Below, one piece after another: positions 10,048 through 21,040 of a stretch of DNA of 64,000 nucleotides. The notes below the pieces were generated by a model. It worked only from the letters and a program-made list of their open reading frames with translations, searched no databases and was not told the DNA's origin. The stretch comes from Sabellastarte sp. h YS-2021. Taxonomy: Eukaryota; Annelida; Polychaeta; Sabellida; Sabellidae. A program made the position numbers and the translations under genes. The stretch covers positions 101,636,221-101,700,220 of the forward strand of contig OZ024931.1 of assembly GCA_964017235.1 (NCBI GenBank). Direction: 5' to 3'. Position 1 is the first letter of the stretch, and every line of letters begins with the position of its first letter.

Positions 10048-12062
10048 GTGAAATGCCTGTCAAGCTACCTGACCAGTCAGCCAGCCTACCCTTTCGGGTC
10101 CCAGCTGGTCAGACAGTGGCTAGAGATTGAGGGAGGGTTACACTCTCCCCTTCCGGTTCAGACCCCACTTGACGAGGTCACCGACTGTAATAAGCAACTA
10201 CCACAATCCAACCAAACAGTCCTTTTAGAGGCACTGTATCAGCTGATAAACAAGAATGCAGTCGAACCGGTGGAAAATCAAAACTGACTGGGGTTTTACA
10301 ACCGGCTTTTTGGTACCCAAACCCAACAACCGGTGGAGACCGATCCTAGACCTGAGCACCTTGAACACCTTTTTGAACACAGGGACGTTCAAGATGGAAA
10401 CTCCAGAGACAATAAGAACCTCCCTCCAAGCAGGGGAGTGGGTCACATCCATAGATTTCAAGAAGCATACTTCCACATACCAATTCACAGTCAGTCCAGG
10501 AAGTACATGCGCTTTCACCTCCAGGGTCGGTCCTACCAGTTCAAAGCCCTTCCCTTTGGCCTGTCCACAGCTCCCATGGAGTTCACAGTGGTGGCCAAAG
10601 AGGTCAAACTCGTGGCTTTTCAGAAGGGTATAAGGATCCACCAGTACCTAGACGACTGGCTGGTGAGAGCCTCTACCCACCACACCTGTCTCCAGCATAC
10701 TCAAACCCTAGTCACACTTTGTCAGGAATTAGGGTGGCTGGTGAACAAGGAAAAGTCAGAGCTGGTTCCCAAACAGGTTTTCAACTTCGTAGGTTACCAG
10801 TTCGACCTGAAAGAGGGCAAGGTCAGACCAACAGAAGAACGTTGGCAGGCCTTGACACACAAGATCAGATCAATACTGTCGGATCCGCTTTGCCCGGTCC
10901 GACAATTCATGTCCCTCATAGGTCTACTCACAGCAACAGAAAAGCAAGTCCACTTAGGGCGACTAACATGAGACCCATACAGTGGCACTTGAAAAACAAC
11001 TGGAGGGTCCCAGAGTCACTGGAAAAGGTGATCTCGGTCCCCAAATCCCTCCACCCCCATCTAAGGTGGTGGCTGGAGGAAAGCAATGTGCTTCTAGGTC
11101 AACCATTACACCCTCTAAAACATGCTCTGCAAATCTTTACAGACGCATCAAAAGAAGGGTGGGGCGCTCACTTAGACGAGCACACTGCAAGGGGACAGTG
11201 GTCCCTACCAGAGAGCAAGTTACACATAAACCACTTGGAGCTGAAAGCAGTATTTCTAGCTCTAAAAGAGTTTCAAACCCTAGTCTTCAACAAGACAGTG
11301 TTGGTAGCTACAGACAACACAACAGTGGTTGCCTATATCAACAAAGAAGGGGGGATGAAATCGGGCTCTCTGTGTGCCCTACTGTGGAGAATTCTGTCCT
11401 GGTGCACCAGGCAGCAAGTAACCCTCAGGGCACGTCACATCCCCGGCCGGCTGAACATGATAGCAGACAAGCTATCCAGGCTTGGCCAGACCATTCAAAC
11501 AGAGTGGTCACTTCATCCAGCAGTGTTCCAAGCTGTATGTTCAAGGTGGCATCAGCCACAAGTGGACCTGTTTGCCACCAGGTTCAACAACAAACTACCA
11601 CAGTTTGTATCACCGGTACCAGACCCCCAGGCTTGGGCAGTGGATGCACTCAGCCTGTCCTGGGAGGACCTGGACCCATACGCCTTCCCACCGGCAGCCA
11701 TCTTGGGCAAAGTGGTGAAGAAGCTCCAGGACTACCCCTGCAACAGAATAATTCTGATTGCTCCAGGGTGGCCCAACATGCCCTGGTTTTGGGACCTGGT
11801 AGCAATGTCAAGCCAGATCCCACTGTGTCTGCCCAGCATACCCAACCTAGTGTCTCAGCCATTCAACCAGGTCCTTCACAGGAACCTGTCGAATCTGAAC
11901 CTACATGCCTGGCTCCTAGAGCCTCAGCAATCAAGGAGCAAGACTTCTCTGAGGCAGTGGCAGCACAAATTGAGGCTCCTCAAAGAAGGTCAACCAGATC
12001 TGTCTATGAGGCAAAGTGGACCATTTTTACAAAGTGGTGCCTCAGTAATCAGGTGGACTTAA
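10048..12062 (+). pseudogene. RT/RNase H of element B, frameshifted
   Basis: Same content and lesions as the A copy: stop at 10285-10287, 2-bp loss near 10308, 1-bp loss near 10462 and 1-bp loss near 10968. RT motifs LPFGLSTAP and QYLDDWL, the four RNase H acidic motifs and the downstream DLFATRFN/APGWPNMPW region are all legible. Sharing all four lesions with A means they pre-date the duplication. It differs from A near 11640 (GCAGTGG against GCAACGG), where B agrees with C, so the A change is the newer one. Confidence 0.9.
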
Positions 12063-12990
12063 GGGCACCACCTCTGAAAGCCATTGCTGACTTCCTCCTG
12101 CACTTATTTCAGGAGAAGAAGTTACAACCAAGCACTATTGATGGCTACAGATCCGCCATTGCTGACAAACTGGGCAATTCCACCATTAATGTCAGCAAAG
12201 ATGAGAATCTCACTCGTCTCCTGGATAGTTTCCATAGAGACAGACCTAAGGGCAGGAGGGGCATCCCCTCCTGGAACCTTTCACTGGTTTTACATCAGCT
12301 CACAAAGGCTCCCTTTGATTCCCTGAAAGAGGCCTCCTTGAAACATCTAACTTTCAAGACTGTTTTCTTGCTGGCTTTGGGTTCAGGTAAACGCAGGAGT
12401 GAGATCCAGGCTTGGTTACATAAGAACATCAGACACCAGTCGGACTGGTCTAAGGTGTTTTTGTACCCCTCACCCAGCTTCCTATCCAAGAACCAGCTGG
12501 CTAAGGAAGGTCCAGATAGTGTGGCACCAGTGGTCATCCCAGCCTGGCACCATCTCTGGATAGGTCACTCAAGGGTGACAGGTCCCTATGTCCAGTTAGA
12601 GCCCTGCGCTACTACTTGGACAGGACTGCAGACATCAGGCAGAATAAGGAGTTAGTCTTTGTCTCCTTCAAGAAGGGTTTTGATAAAGACATCTCACCTG
12701 CCACCATCTCCTCATGGATCAAACAGACTGTGATTCTGTGCTATGAGCTCTCTGACCAGGAGGCCCTCCCCCTACATCAGGTTAAAGCCCATGATGTTAG
12801 GGCCTTTGCTGCCTCTAAGGCTTTCCAATCAGGGATTTCCTTAGATCAGATCTTGTCAGCCTGCCACTGGAAATCTCACAACACCTTCACCCAATTCTAA
12901 TTGAAGGATGTTGCCTGGGCTGACGCGGAGCTTTTCCACCTGGGACCTGTAGTGGCTGCCCAGCAGGTGCACCACCAGGCCCAGAAGTGA
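11927..12990 (+). pseudogene. YR of element B, inactivated
   Basis: Same two inactivating changes as in A: one missing C near 12543, and TAA at 12898-12900 in place of the catalytic Tyr codon. The Arg (GKRRSEI), HDVR and CHW boxes remain. The reading frame is again open upstream (from 10982) over the RT/RNase H frame. With A, this gives a matched pair of dead recombinases, so neither copy can have been moved by its own enzyme after these mutations. Confidence 0.9.
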
Positions 12991-13138
12991 GGGGATGTTG
13001 TATATATGTAAATATGTACATATTGACAAAAAAAAACAAAAAAAAAAAAACTGTGACTTGCTTCCCTTGGGAAGTTTATTTCTTCTGGGACTGAACTCAG
13101 CCCCTCTCTCTCTATCTTTCCCTTCTCAAACCGACTCT

Positions 13139-13170
13139 GGAAGGAAAGAAAAAAAGGGGGGGGGGGGGGG
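13139..13170 (+). other. Polypurine tract of B
   Basis: 32-base purine run ending in 14 G, same position as in A. The G run is longer than in A, as expected for slippage. Confidence 0.5.
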
Positions 13171-13320
13171 CAACATCGGTAGACTCCCGGTGAGTTAGTG
13201 GCCGACCTTGACCTGTCAGGGTTCTCTGACCCTAGGTCAAATGGGCCTGCACTATTTTGTTTTGTTATGAGTTCACAGAAGTCCCTAGCTGCTTACCCGC
13301 CTACCAAGCAGTAGTTATTC

Positions 13321-13417
13321 AGCAATTGTCCATTGGATAGGATGTATTAACGCAATAAAATTGCAAATTTAATAAGTAAATTAAATTTTTATAAGTTAAT
13401 ACCCTATCCAATGGACA
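13321..13417 (+). other. ICR of element B
   Basis: 97 bp complementary to both termini of B, with the first base context AGCAATTG as in C. Confidence 0.92.
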
Positions 13418-13692
13418 GGCAAGGCCCTCCCAACCGACCCCGCTACCAGCTTACTAGGGGTCTAAATCTGTTTAGACAACGAAAAAGATGAACTGACGTC
13501 ACTCTGTCTGGACAGGAAGCAAGTATGATGCGCCACCTAGCGAATGCACACTACTGACCGGTCCTGCCGGTATTATATACAGGACGTCTTTTTCTGGCGT
13601 TTGGCGGGACCGGTCGCACCGACCGGTAAAGCAATTGTCCATTGGATAGGGTATTAACTTATAAAAATTTAATTTACTTATTAAATTTGCAA

Positions 13693-14440
13693 AATTGTCT
13701 TTTATCTCTAAAAATATTACACATAGGCAATTTCTTCTAAATAAGTCATTCACCTACTTTTGTGTGATCTACCACATAGTGAAGTTGCAGAACTGTAGCT
13801 CTTTGGATAGCTGAGTAATAGCTACTAAAATGAGTAAATGTCTTTTATCTCTAAAAGTATTACAGGTAGGCAATTTCTTCTAAATAAATCATTCACCTAC
13901 TTTTGGGTGATCTACCACATAGTGAAGTTGCAGAACTGTAGCTCTTTGGATAGCTGAGTAATAGCTACTAAAATGAGTAAATGTCTTTTATCTCTAAAAG
14001 TATTACAGGTAGGCAATTTCTTCTAAATAAATCATTCACCTACTTTTGTGTGATCTACCACATAGTGAAGTTGCAGAACTGTAGCTCTTTGGATAGCTGA
14101 GTAATAGCTACTAAAATGGGTAAATGTATTTTATCTCTAAAAGTATTACAGGTAGGCAATTTCTTCTAAATAAGTCATTCACCTACTTTTGGGTGATCTA
14201 CCACATAGTGAAGTTGTAGAACTGTAGCTCTTTGGATGGCAGAGTAATAGCCACTAAAATAAGTAAATATCTTTTATCTCTAAAAGTGTTACAGATAGGC
14301 AATTTCTTCTAAATACGTCCTTACCTACTTTGGGTTGATCTACTGCATAATAAAGTTGCAGAACTGTAGCTCTTTGGATGGCAGAGTAATAGCTACTAAA
14401 GTTAGTAAATGCCTTTTGTCTTTAAAAGTATTGCAATCAA
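13693..14440. repeat. S1 satellite, about five units, right of B
   Basis: 143-bp units continuing from the S1 unit broken by B. Units become more divergent to the right (ATAAAGTTGC, GGCAGAGTAATAG variants) and fade near 14440. The next ~140 bp to 14579 is unique AT-rich sequence in which I see nothing. Confidence 0.88.
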
Positions 14441-14579
14441 ACATTAAACTTGTTGTCACTTCTACATGTGCCTCCATCTCACAAGAAAATTTATATTCCA
14501 CTATCTTTACTACATCTAATTGATACGGCGGGAGATAAATGCATGCGTCAGAATGCTTGTCTTCTTAAGTATTGCATTT

Positions 14580-15170
14580 AGAGCCATAAAATGTATTGGG
14601 AGGTAGTAGGATACCATATGTGGAGAGTCTAGAAAGCAAGTCAAATTTCCCCCCCGACCCCCCTGTAGGGGTCAAACTGGGGTCATCAAATAGCCAATTT
14701 CATCTTTTCCCTTTATATCTCCTTTATTCTTGCTTCTAGAGCTTGAGAATGTATTAAGAGGTATTGGGAAACCTTATGTGATGAGTCTAGATAGCCGGTC
14801 AGATTTACACCCGCATCCCCCCTTATGGGTCAAACTGGGGTCATAAAATAGTCGATTTTGTGTTTTGGCCTTTTATCTCCTTTATTCTTGCTTTTACAGC
14901 TTTAGAATGTATTAAGAGGTATTTGAAAACCATATGTGAAGAGTCTAGATAGCTGGTCAGATTTACCCCCGGACCCCCCCCTTATGGGTCAAACTGGGGG
15001 TCATAAAATAGCTGATTTTGTGTTTTTGCCTTATATCTCCTTTATTCTTGCTTTTAGAGTTTAGAATGTATTAAGAGATATTGGGAAACCTTGTGTGAAG
15101 ACTCTAGGTAGCTGGTCAGATTTACCCCCGGATCCCTCCTTATGGGTCAAACTGGGGTTATAAAATAGCC
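14580..15170. repeat. S2 satellite, left part
   Basis: Units of about 158 bp marked by GTATTGGGAAACC, GAGTCTAGATAGCTGGTCAG, a C-rich run and GGGTCAAACTGGGGTCATAAA. Four degenerate units up to the insertion point of element C; the array resumes at 21414. Confidence 0.88.
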
Positions 15171-15364
15171 TTTTATTGCGTTAATACATCCTATCCAATG
15201 GACAATTGCTTATCCAATGGTCTTTTTGCGCCGACCGGTCCCGCCAAACGCCAGAAAAAGACGTCCTGTATAGAATACCAGCAGGACCGGTCAGGAGAGT
15301 GCATTCGCCAGGTGGCGCATCGTACTTCCTGTCTAGACATCGTGACGTCATAGCATCTTTTTCG
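15171..15364 (+). repeat. Left ITR of element C
   Basis: Reverse complement of most of 21199-21390. Bases 15171-15210 are copied exactly, inverted, in 21041-21080. A short local rearrangement near 15205-15225 (ATCCAATGG repeated) distinguishes it from the other copies. Confidence 0.9.
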
Positions 15365-15478
15365 TTTGGCGCGTGGAGAGTGAAGACGTGTTTTCAACGA
15401 CTAGGAAATTTGTTTTTTTTACCGAACTCATCCGTTTTTTTTCATAATTGAAGTAATTCAGAATTGTTATCAACAACT

Positions 15479-16948
15479 ATGTCATCACCAGGACAAAGAC
15501 GAGGCTCATGCGGACACGCTATGGCTGGGTTCGACACCCACTCCAAGTGTGCACGTTGTAGGGACAAAGGGCTAGGCGACGACCCCTGCGTCCTGAAGAA
15601 GGAATGCGTGATTTGTAAAGGGTTTACCCCTGAGCAGTCCCATCAGCTGGCTACGCCTACCTATAGGGACAGGAAGGACAAGAAATCTACCTCCAATTCT
15701 ACGACCTCATCCACCCCCACTTTCGTGGACCCAGCACACGTTAGCGTGCTGGGTAAAGTGGAAAAGGTCAAGGCTGTGCAGACGACACCTTCCAAGAAGA
15801 CGAAACGTAGTGAGTCTCCCAAGCCATCTGCCAGTAAGAAAAGATCTTCAAGTAGTCGACCTACCACTGAAGATCTCCAGCATTTAGATGACAAGTGGGG
15901 AGAAAGATTTTCCAGACTTGAAGCTTTGCTTCTAGCCAAGGCTTTCACAGTGCCGGTTGAACCGGTTGTGAAGCCTGCTTCAGATGTGACTCCCTCTCAG
16001 AAGCCATTTTTTGACCTTGGTGCCACCACCAGCAGTCTACCTGTGGAGAAGAGTCTGCCAGCTGAGAAATTCGGTCCCTGCCTTGACCAGGCTACCGGTA
16101 GTACTGTAGAGGAGACGCAGACTGCCACCCAACCCCTTGGGGTTCCCGGTGCAGGGATAGCAACCCAGCCTGTTCAGGCCCCCGGTTCGTTCCCAGAGGT
16201 TCAGCCCACCGGTGATTTGGATCTGAGGGCAGCTTCTGACAGTGAAGCTGAGCAGTTCAGTGAAACCGGTTCCATGGATGGTGACATCCACCGGGACCGG
16301 TCAGCAGACAAAGAACCTTCTAGAGTTGACCCTGAGACTGAGCCCACTGAGGAGGCAAACTACAGGGAAACCATGAGGGGTGTGAGGAGTTTTATGAACT
16401 GGCACAAGGTTCCAGAGTTCGAAACTGTGTCCTCTACTGCAGATGACAACCCCTTTGCCAGTACCCGTGTCCAGCCAACCGGTAAAGTCAGTGTGAAACT
16501 TCCTGTGGACGACTGGTTGTGCAGGAAGATGTCCAGTCTTAACCTCACAATCAAGGAAGGCTACCCTACCAGGAATTCTGACAACACTGGCCTCCTCAGG
16601 GATCAGTTCATCAAAACCCCTAGACCTTCTAGATGGTACGGGATGCATGCTGAAAAAGACATTGAGAGTTCTACAGTTCGTAGCTGGTCACCGGATCCGG
16701 CCAAACTCAACCACTCTTTCAGCAGGGTTGCCAGAAGAAATTTGCCATCTGCTCCACCCTCTCGAGCCTTCAGTCAGGATCTCCTCAGACGCTGGGAGAG
16801 GGCAGCTCGTGAACAGACAATAATGTGTAACCAGACTGCTGGTTTGTCAAGGTGCCTGACCAGGGTTCAGGACTCGATGAACATTCAGTTAAAAACCCTG
16901 TGTCTGGATAGCAAAGGCAAGTCATCTGAGAAGATGACAGGCTGTTAG
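15479..16948 (+). pseudogene. Gag-like protein of element C, N-terminal part
   Basis: 490 codons from ATG 15479 to the TAG at 16946-16948. I chose this ATG because Met-Ser-Ser-Pro-Gly-Gln-Arg-Arg aligns with the D start (27374). Residues 10-50 hold a Cys/His-rich motif (CGH, then HSKCARCR, then DPC, then CVIC), a likely zinc-binding knuckle also present in D and G. The middle is rich in Ser, Lys, Pro and Thr, and acidic later. A conserved block near residues 295-345 (YRETMRGVRSFM) is shared with D. Translation stops where the frame should continue into 16962-17411, so this is a frameshifted gag unless the shift is programmed. Confidence 0.8.
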
Positions 16949-16961
16949 TGAACTGGAGTAT

Positions 16962-17411
16962 TTGACCACTTTCAACCGGTCAGTATCTCAAGCAATGGCC
17001 AGGACAATGCAAGACCTTTCAGAAGCAGTTTTTATTAATATGGCCAACTTCACCCTTGCTCGCCGGGATAGTTACCTGGACTATCTACATGCTGGGGTAA
17101 AGCAAGATACGTTGCACGCCTTGAGAACGTCACCAGTTCATCTGAATGCTTTATTCCCGGACCAGCTTATATCAAAAGCTGAGGAGGAAATCTGTAAAAG
17201 CGACGAGAGGCGTTCCTCCGGTACTTCACACCGACAGCAAAGTCCCTTCCACCCATATGCTGCAAGTGACAAGGTTACTAGCCATCACATCGACAAGAAA
17301 AACGTTCCGGCTTGGAAACAGATCAAAGACAAGCAGCAGGCTAGGAAAGGTCGTGGCAAGGCCTCAACTTTTACACAGAAACCTGCCAAGGGGTTCAAGT
17401 CTCATAAATGA
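16962..17411 (+). pseudogene. Gag-like protein of element C, C-terminal part
   Basis: Open frame shifted relative to the N-terminal part. It starts in the block TTFNRSVSQAMARTMQDL, which D keeps (28800-28860) directly after the sequence equivalent to the end of the C N-terminal ORF. This argues that both belong to one Gag. The C-terminus is basic (KARKGRGKASTFTQKPAKG), suiting RNA binding. It ends with TGA at 17409-17411, just before the RT region. The shift lies around 16930-16950 (GACAGGCTGTTAGTGAAC), where I see no clear slippery heptamer, so a plain indel is more likely than programmed shifting. Confidence 0.75.
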
Positions 17412-17412
17412 C

Positions 17413-19740
17413 AATCACTGTATATTTCCAGTGACCGGTCAGAAGAACTCTGTACTTGTTACCGGTCAGGGAGACTTGAACCCAGCACCAGTGGTGTCAG
17501 AGAACAGCAAAGTGACTTTAAATTTCAATGTAGACTCTCATGTTGCAAATGCTCATATTGTCACCGGGTTGCCACAAAGGAAAGGCGTAAATCCCACCTT
17601 TTGTCAAATGTACACAGAAATAAAATATGTGAAAAATGTTTCTTGTGTAGGTCACTTGTGTTCTGTAAATCTTGTCACCAATGCCCAACATGCTGTTATA
17701 GATCCTCCTGTAGGGGCGAGGTTAAACCAGTGTTGGGAGAAATGGGAAGCCCTGGGTTCGAGTCCAAAAGTAGTCACCACACTGAGGGAGGGTTATACTC
17801 TTCCATTCCGGTTCAGACCTCACCTAACAAGGTCACCGACTGTAATAAGCAACTACCACAATCCAACCAAGCAGTCCTTCCTTGTGGAGGCACTGCATCA
17901 GCTGATAAACAAAAATGCAGTCGAACCGGTGGAAAACCCAAACTCACTGGGGTTTTACAACCGGCTATTTTTGGTACCCAAACCCAACAACCGGTGGAGA
18001 CCCATCCTGGACCTGAGCACCTTGAACACCTTTTTAAACACAGAGTCGTTCAAGATGGAGACCCCAGAGACAATAAGAACCTCCCTACAGGCAGGGGAGT
18101 GGGTCACATCCATAGATTTCAAAGACGCATACTTCCACATACCAATTCACAGTCAGTCCAGGAAGTACATGCGTTTTCATCTCCAGGGTCGATCTTACCA
18201 GTTCAAAGCCCTACCCTTTGGTCTATCCACAGCCCCCATGGAGTTCACAGTGGTGGCCAAAGAGGTCAAACTCATGGCACTTCAGAAGGGTATAAGGACC
18301 CACCAGTACCTAGACGACTGGCTGGTGAGAGCCTCTACCCACGACACTTGTCTCCAGCATACTCAAACCCTGGTCACACTTTGTCAGGAACTAGGGTGGC
18401 TGGTGAACAAGGAAAAGTCAGAACTGGCACCCAAACAGGTCTTCAACTTCGTAGGCTACCAGTTCGACCTGAAAGAGGGCAAGGTCAGACCAACAGAAGA
18501 ACGTTGGCAGACCTTGACAGACAAGATCAGATCAATACTGTCGGATCCGGTATGCCCGGTCCGGAAATTTATGTCTCTCATAGGGCTACTCACAGCAACA
18601 GAAAAACAAGTCCACTTAGGGTGACTACACATGAGACCCATACAGTGGCACTTGAAAAACAACTGGAGGGTCCCAGAATCACTGGAAAAGGTGATACCGG
18701 TTCCCAAGTCCCTCCACCCTCATCTAAGGTGGTGGCTGGAGGAAAGCAATGTGCTACTAGGTCAACCATTACACCCTCTAAAACATGCTCTGCAGATCTT
18801 TACAGACGCATCAAACGAAGGGTGGGGCGCTCACTTGGACGACCATACTGCAAGAGGAACTTGGTCCCTTCCAGAGAGCAAGTTACACATAAACCACTTA
18901 GAGCTAAAGGCTGTATTTCTAGCTCTAAAAGAGTTTCGAACCCTGGTCTGCAACAAGACAGTGTTGATAGCTACAGACAACACAACAGTGGTTGCCTATA
19001 TCAACAAAGAAGGGGGGATGAAGTCGGGCTCACTGTGTGCCCTACTGTGGAGAATCCTGTCCTGGTGCACCAGGCAACAGGTGACCCTCAGGGCACGTCA
19101 CATCCCCGGCCGGCTGAACGTGATAGCAGACAAGCTATCCAGACTTGGCAAGACCATTCAAACAGAGTGGTCACTTCATCCAGCAGTGTTCCAGGCTGTA
19201 TGCTCAAGGTGGCACCAGCCACAAGTGGACCTGTTTGCCACCAGATTCAACAACAAACTGCCACAGTTTGTGTCACCGGTGCCAGACCCCCAGGCTTGGG
19301 CAGTGGATGCACTCAGCCTCTCCTGGGAGGACCTGGACCCATACGCCTTCCCACCGGCAGCCATCTTGGGCAAAGTGGTGGAGAAGCTTCAGGACTACCC
19401 CTGCAACAGAATAATTCTGATTGCTCCAGGGTGGCCCAACATGCCTTGGTTTTGGGACCTGGTGGCAATGTCAAGCCAGATCCCACTGTGTCTGCCCTGC
19501 ATACCGAGCCTAGTGTCTCAGCCTTTCAACCAGGTCCTTCACAGGAACCTGTCGAATCTGAACCTACATGCCTGGCTCCTAGAGCCTCAGCGATCAAGGA
19601 GCAAGGTTTCTCTGAGGCAGTGGCAGCACGAATTGAGGCTCCTCAAAGAAGATCAACCAGATCTGTCTATGAGGCAAAGTGGACCATTTTTACAAAGTGG
19701 TGCCTCAGTATTCAGGTGGACTTCAGGGCACCACCTTTGA
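17413..19740 (+). pseudogene. RT/RNase H of element C, one premature stop
   Basis: The frame is open from 17146, so the true start is uncertain; homology with D and G begins near 17560. RT: KPNNRWRPILDLS, motif A SIDFKDAYFHIPI, motif B LPFGLSTAP, motif C QYLDDWL (near 18305). RNase H: FTDAS, ELKAV, ATDNTTV and ADKLSR give the D-E-D-D set. A C-terminal region (DLFATRFN to APGWPNMPWFW) may be the methyltransferase-like domain reported in DIRS elements. The only lesion seen is TGA at 18622-18624, where D and G read CGx/CGC in the block GRLHMRP: a C-to-T change between RT and RNase H. After it the same frame runs on to 19740. Near-intact. Confidence 0.88.
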
Positions 19741-20654
19741 AAGCCATAGCTGACTTCCTCCTGCACTTGTTTCAGGACAAGAAGTTGCAACCAGGCACTA
19801 TTGATGGCTACAGATCAGCCATTGCTGACAAACTGGGCAATTCCGCCATTAATGTCAGTAAGGATGAAAATCTCACTCGTCTCCTGGATAGTTTCCATAG
19901 AGACAGACCCAAGGGCAGGAGGGGCATACCCTCCTGGAACCTTTCTCTGGTGCTTCACCAGCTGACAAAGGCTCCCTTTGAACCCCTAAAAGAGGCCTCC
20001 TTGAAACATCTGACTTTCAAGACTGTTTTCTTGTTGGCCTTAGGTTCGGGTAAACGCAGGAGTGAGATCCATGCTTGGTTACATAAGAACATCAGACACC
20101 AGTCAGACTGGTCTAAGGTGTCTTTGTACCCCTCACCCAGCTTCCTATCCAAGAACCAGCTGGCTAAGGAAGGTCCAGATAGTGTGGCTCCAGTGGTCAT
20201 TCCAGCCCTGGCACCATCTCTGGATAGGTCACTCAAGGGTGACAGGTCCTTATGTCCAGTTAGAGCCCTGCACTACTACTTGGACAGGACTGCAGATCTC
20301 AGGCAGAATAAGGAGTTAGTCTTTGTCTCCTTCAAGAAGGGTTTTGACAAAGACATCTCACCTGCCACCATCTCCTCATGGATCAAACAGACTGTGATTC
20401 TGTGCTATGAGCTCTCTGACCAGGCGGCCCTCACCTTACATCAGGTTAAAGCCCATGATGTTAGGGCTTTTGCTGCATCTAAGGCTTTCCAATCAGGGAT
20501 CTCCTTAGATCAGATCTTGTCAGCCTGTCACTGGAAGTCTCACAACACCTTCACCCAATTCTATTTGAAGGATGTTGCCTGGGCTGATTCAGAGCTTTTC
20601 CACCTGGGACCTGTAGTGGCTGCCCAACAGGTGCACCACCAGGCCCAGAAGTGA
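17601..20654 (+). CDS. Tyrosine recombinase of element C (intact), with long upstream open frame
   Basis: DIRS YR, the enzyme that would integrate the circular cDNA. The recognisable protein begins near 19590 (IKEQGFSEAV). Then come SAM-like N-domain blocks (STRSVYEAKW, TIDGYRSAIADKLG), Arg I in GSGKRRSEI (near 20055), HDVR (near 20455), CHW (near 20528) and the catalytic Tyr of QFYLKD (near 20563). It ends with TGA at 20652-20654 after the conserved LGPVVAAQQ tail. All catalytic positions are present. The same frame is open back to 17601 with no stop, overlapping the whole RT/RNase H frame. That upstream part reads as low-complexity Gln/Ser/Pro-rich sequence, so the real start may lie well inside. 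Confidence 0.88.
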   Translation: MSNVHRNKICEKCFLCRSLVFCKSCHQCPTCCYRSSCRGEVKPVLGEMGSPGFESKSSHHTEGGLYSSIPVQTSPNKVTDCNKQLPQSNQAVLPCGGTASADKQKCSRTGGKPKLTGVLQPAIFGTQTQQPVETHPGPEHLEHLFKHRVVQDGDPRDNKNLPTGRGVGHIHRFQRRILPHTNSQSVQEVHAFSSPGSILPVQSPTLWSIHSPHGVHSGGQRGQTHGTSEGYKDPPVPRRLAGESLYPRHLSPAYSNPGHTLSGTRVAGEQGKVRTGTQTGLQLRRLPVRPERGQGQTNRRTLADLDRQDQINTVGSGMPGPEIYVSHRATHSNRKTSPLRVTTHETHTVALEKQLEGPRITGKGDTGSQVPPPSSKVVAGGKQCATRSTITPSKTCSADLYRRIKRRVGRSLGRPYCKRNLVPSREQVTHKPLRAKGCISSSKRVSNPGLQQDSVDSYRQHNSGCLYQQRRGDEVGLTVCPTVENPVLVHQATGDPQGTSHPRPAERDSRQAIQTWQDHSNRVVTSSSSVPGCMLKVAPATSGPVCHQIQQQTATVCVTGARPPGLGSGCTQPLLGGPGPIRLPTGSHLGQSGGEASGLPLQQNNSDCSRVAQHALVLGPGGNVKPDPTVSALHTEPSVSAFQPGPSQEPVESEPTCLAPRASAIKEQGFSEAVAARIEAPQRRSTRSVYEAKWTIFTKWCLSIQVDFRAPPLKAIADFLLHLFQDKKLQPGTIDGYRSAIADKLGNSAINVSKDENLTRLLDSFHRDRPKGRRGIPSWNLSLVLHQLTKAPFEPLKEASLKHLTFKTVFLLALGSGKRRSEIHAWLHKNIRHQSDWSKVSLYPSPSFLSKNQLAKEGPDSVAPVVIPALAPSLDRSLKGDRSLCPVRALHYYLDRTADLRQNKELVFVSFKKGFDKDISPATISSWIKQTVILCYELSDQAALTLHQVKAHDVRAFAASKAFQSGISLDQILSACHWKSHNTFTQFYLKDVAWADSELFHLGPVVAAQQVHHQAQK

Positions 20655-20854
20655 GGAGATATCATATTGTATATATGTAAAAATGTACATATTGTAAAAA
20701 AATATGTAAAATATGTACATAATGTAAATATTTGTTGTACATATATTTCAAAAAAAAACAAAAAAAACTGTGACTTGCTTCCCCTGGGAAGTTTATTCTT
20801 CTGGGACTGAACTCAGCCCGTCTCTCTCTATCTTTCCCTTCCCAAACCAACTCT

Positions 20855-20883
20855 GGAAGGAAAGAAAAAGGGGGGGGGGGGGG
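20855..20883 (+). other. Polypurine tract of C
   Basis: 29-base purine run (GGAAGGAAAGAAAAAG then G only), 200 bp after the YR stop and 157 bp before the ICR. Confidence 0.5.
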
Positions 20884-21040
20884 CAACGTCGGTAACTCCC
20901 GGTTAACCGGTGAGTTGGTGGCCGACCTTGACCTGTCAGGGTTCTCTGACCCTAGGTCAAATGGGCTTGTACTATTTTGTTTTATTATGAGTTCACATAA
21001 GTCCCTAGCTGCTTACCCGCCTACCAAGCGGTAGTTATTC

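Larger units (their letters stand above)
7627..13692 (+). mobile_element. DIRS family 1 element B, tandem duplicate of A
   Basis: Same organisation as A, offset by 6,498 bp and 3 bp shorter, mainly from homopolymer lengths and loss of six bases near 13188. By eye there are roughly fifteen substitutions against A over the whole element (examples: A 4377 T, B C; A 6429 T, B G). All the inactivating lesions of A are present. Left ITR 7627-7816, ICR 13321-13417, right ITR about 13480-13692. Confidence 0.93.

Noticed and set aside
16930..16965. Programmed ribosomal frameshift in the gag of C
   Set aside because: No convincing slippery heptamer at the break; D and G break at other places, which fits random decay.
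19200..19560. Firm call of a Dam-like methyltransferase domain after RNase H
   Set aside because: Position and DLFAT/APGWP motifs fit reports for DIRS elements, but I could not verify the catalytic motif by profile search, so it is only mentioned.
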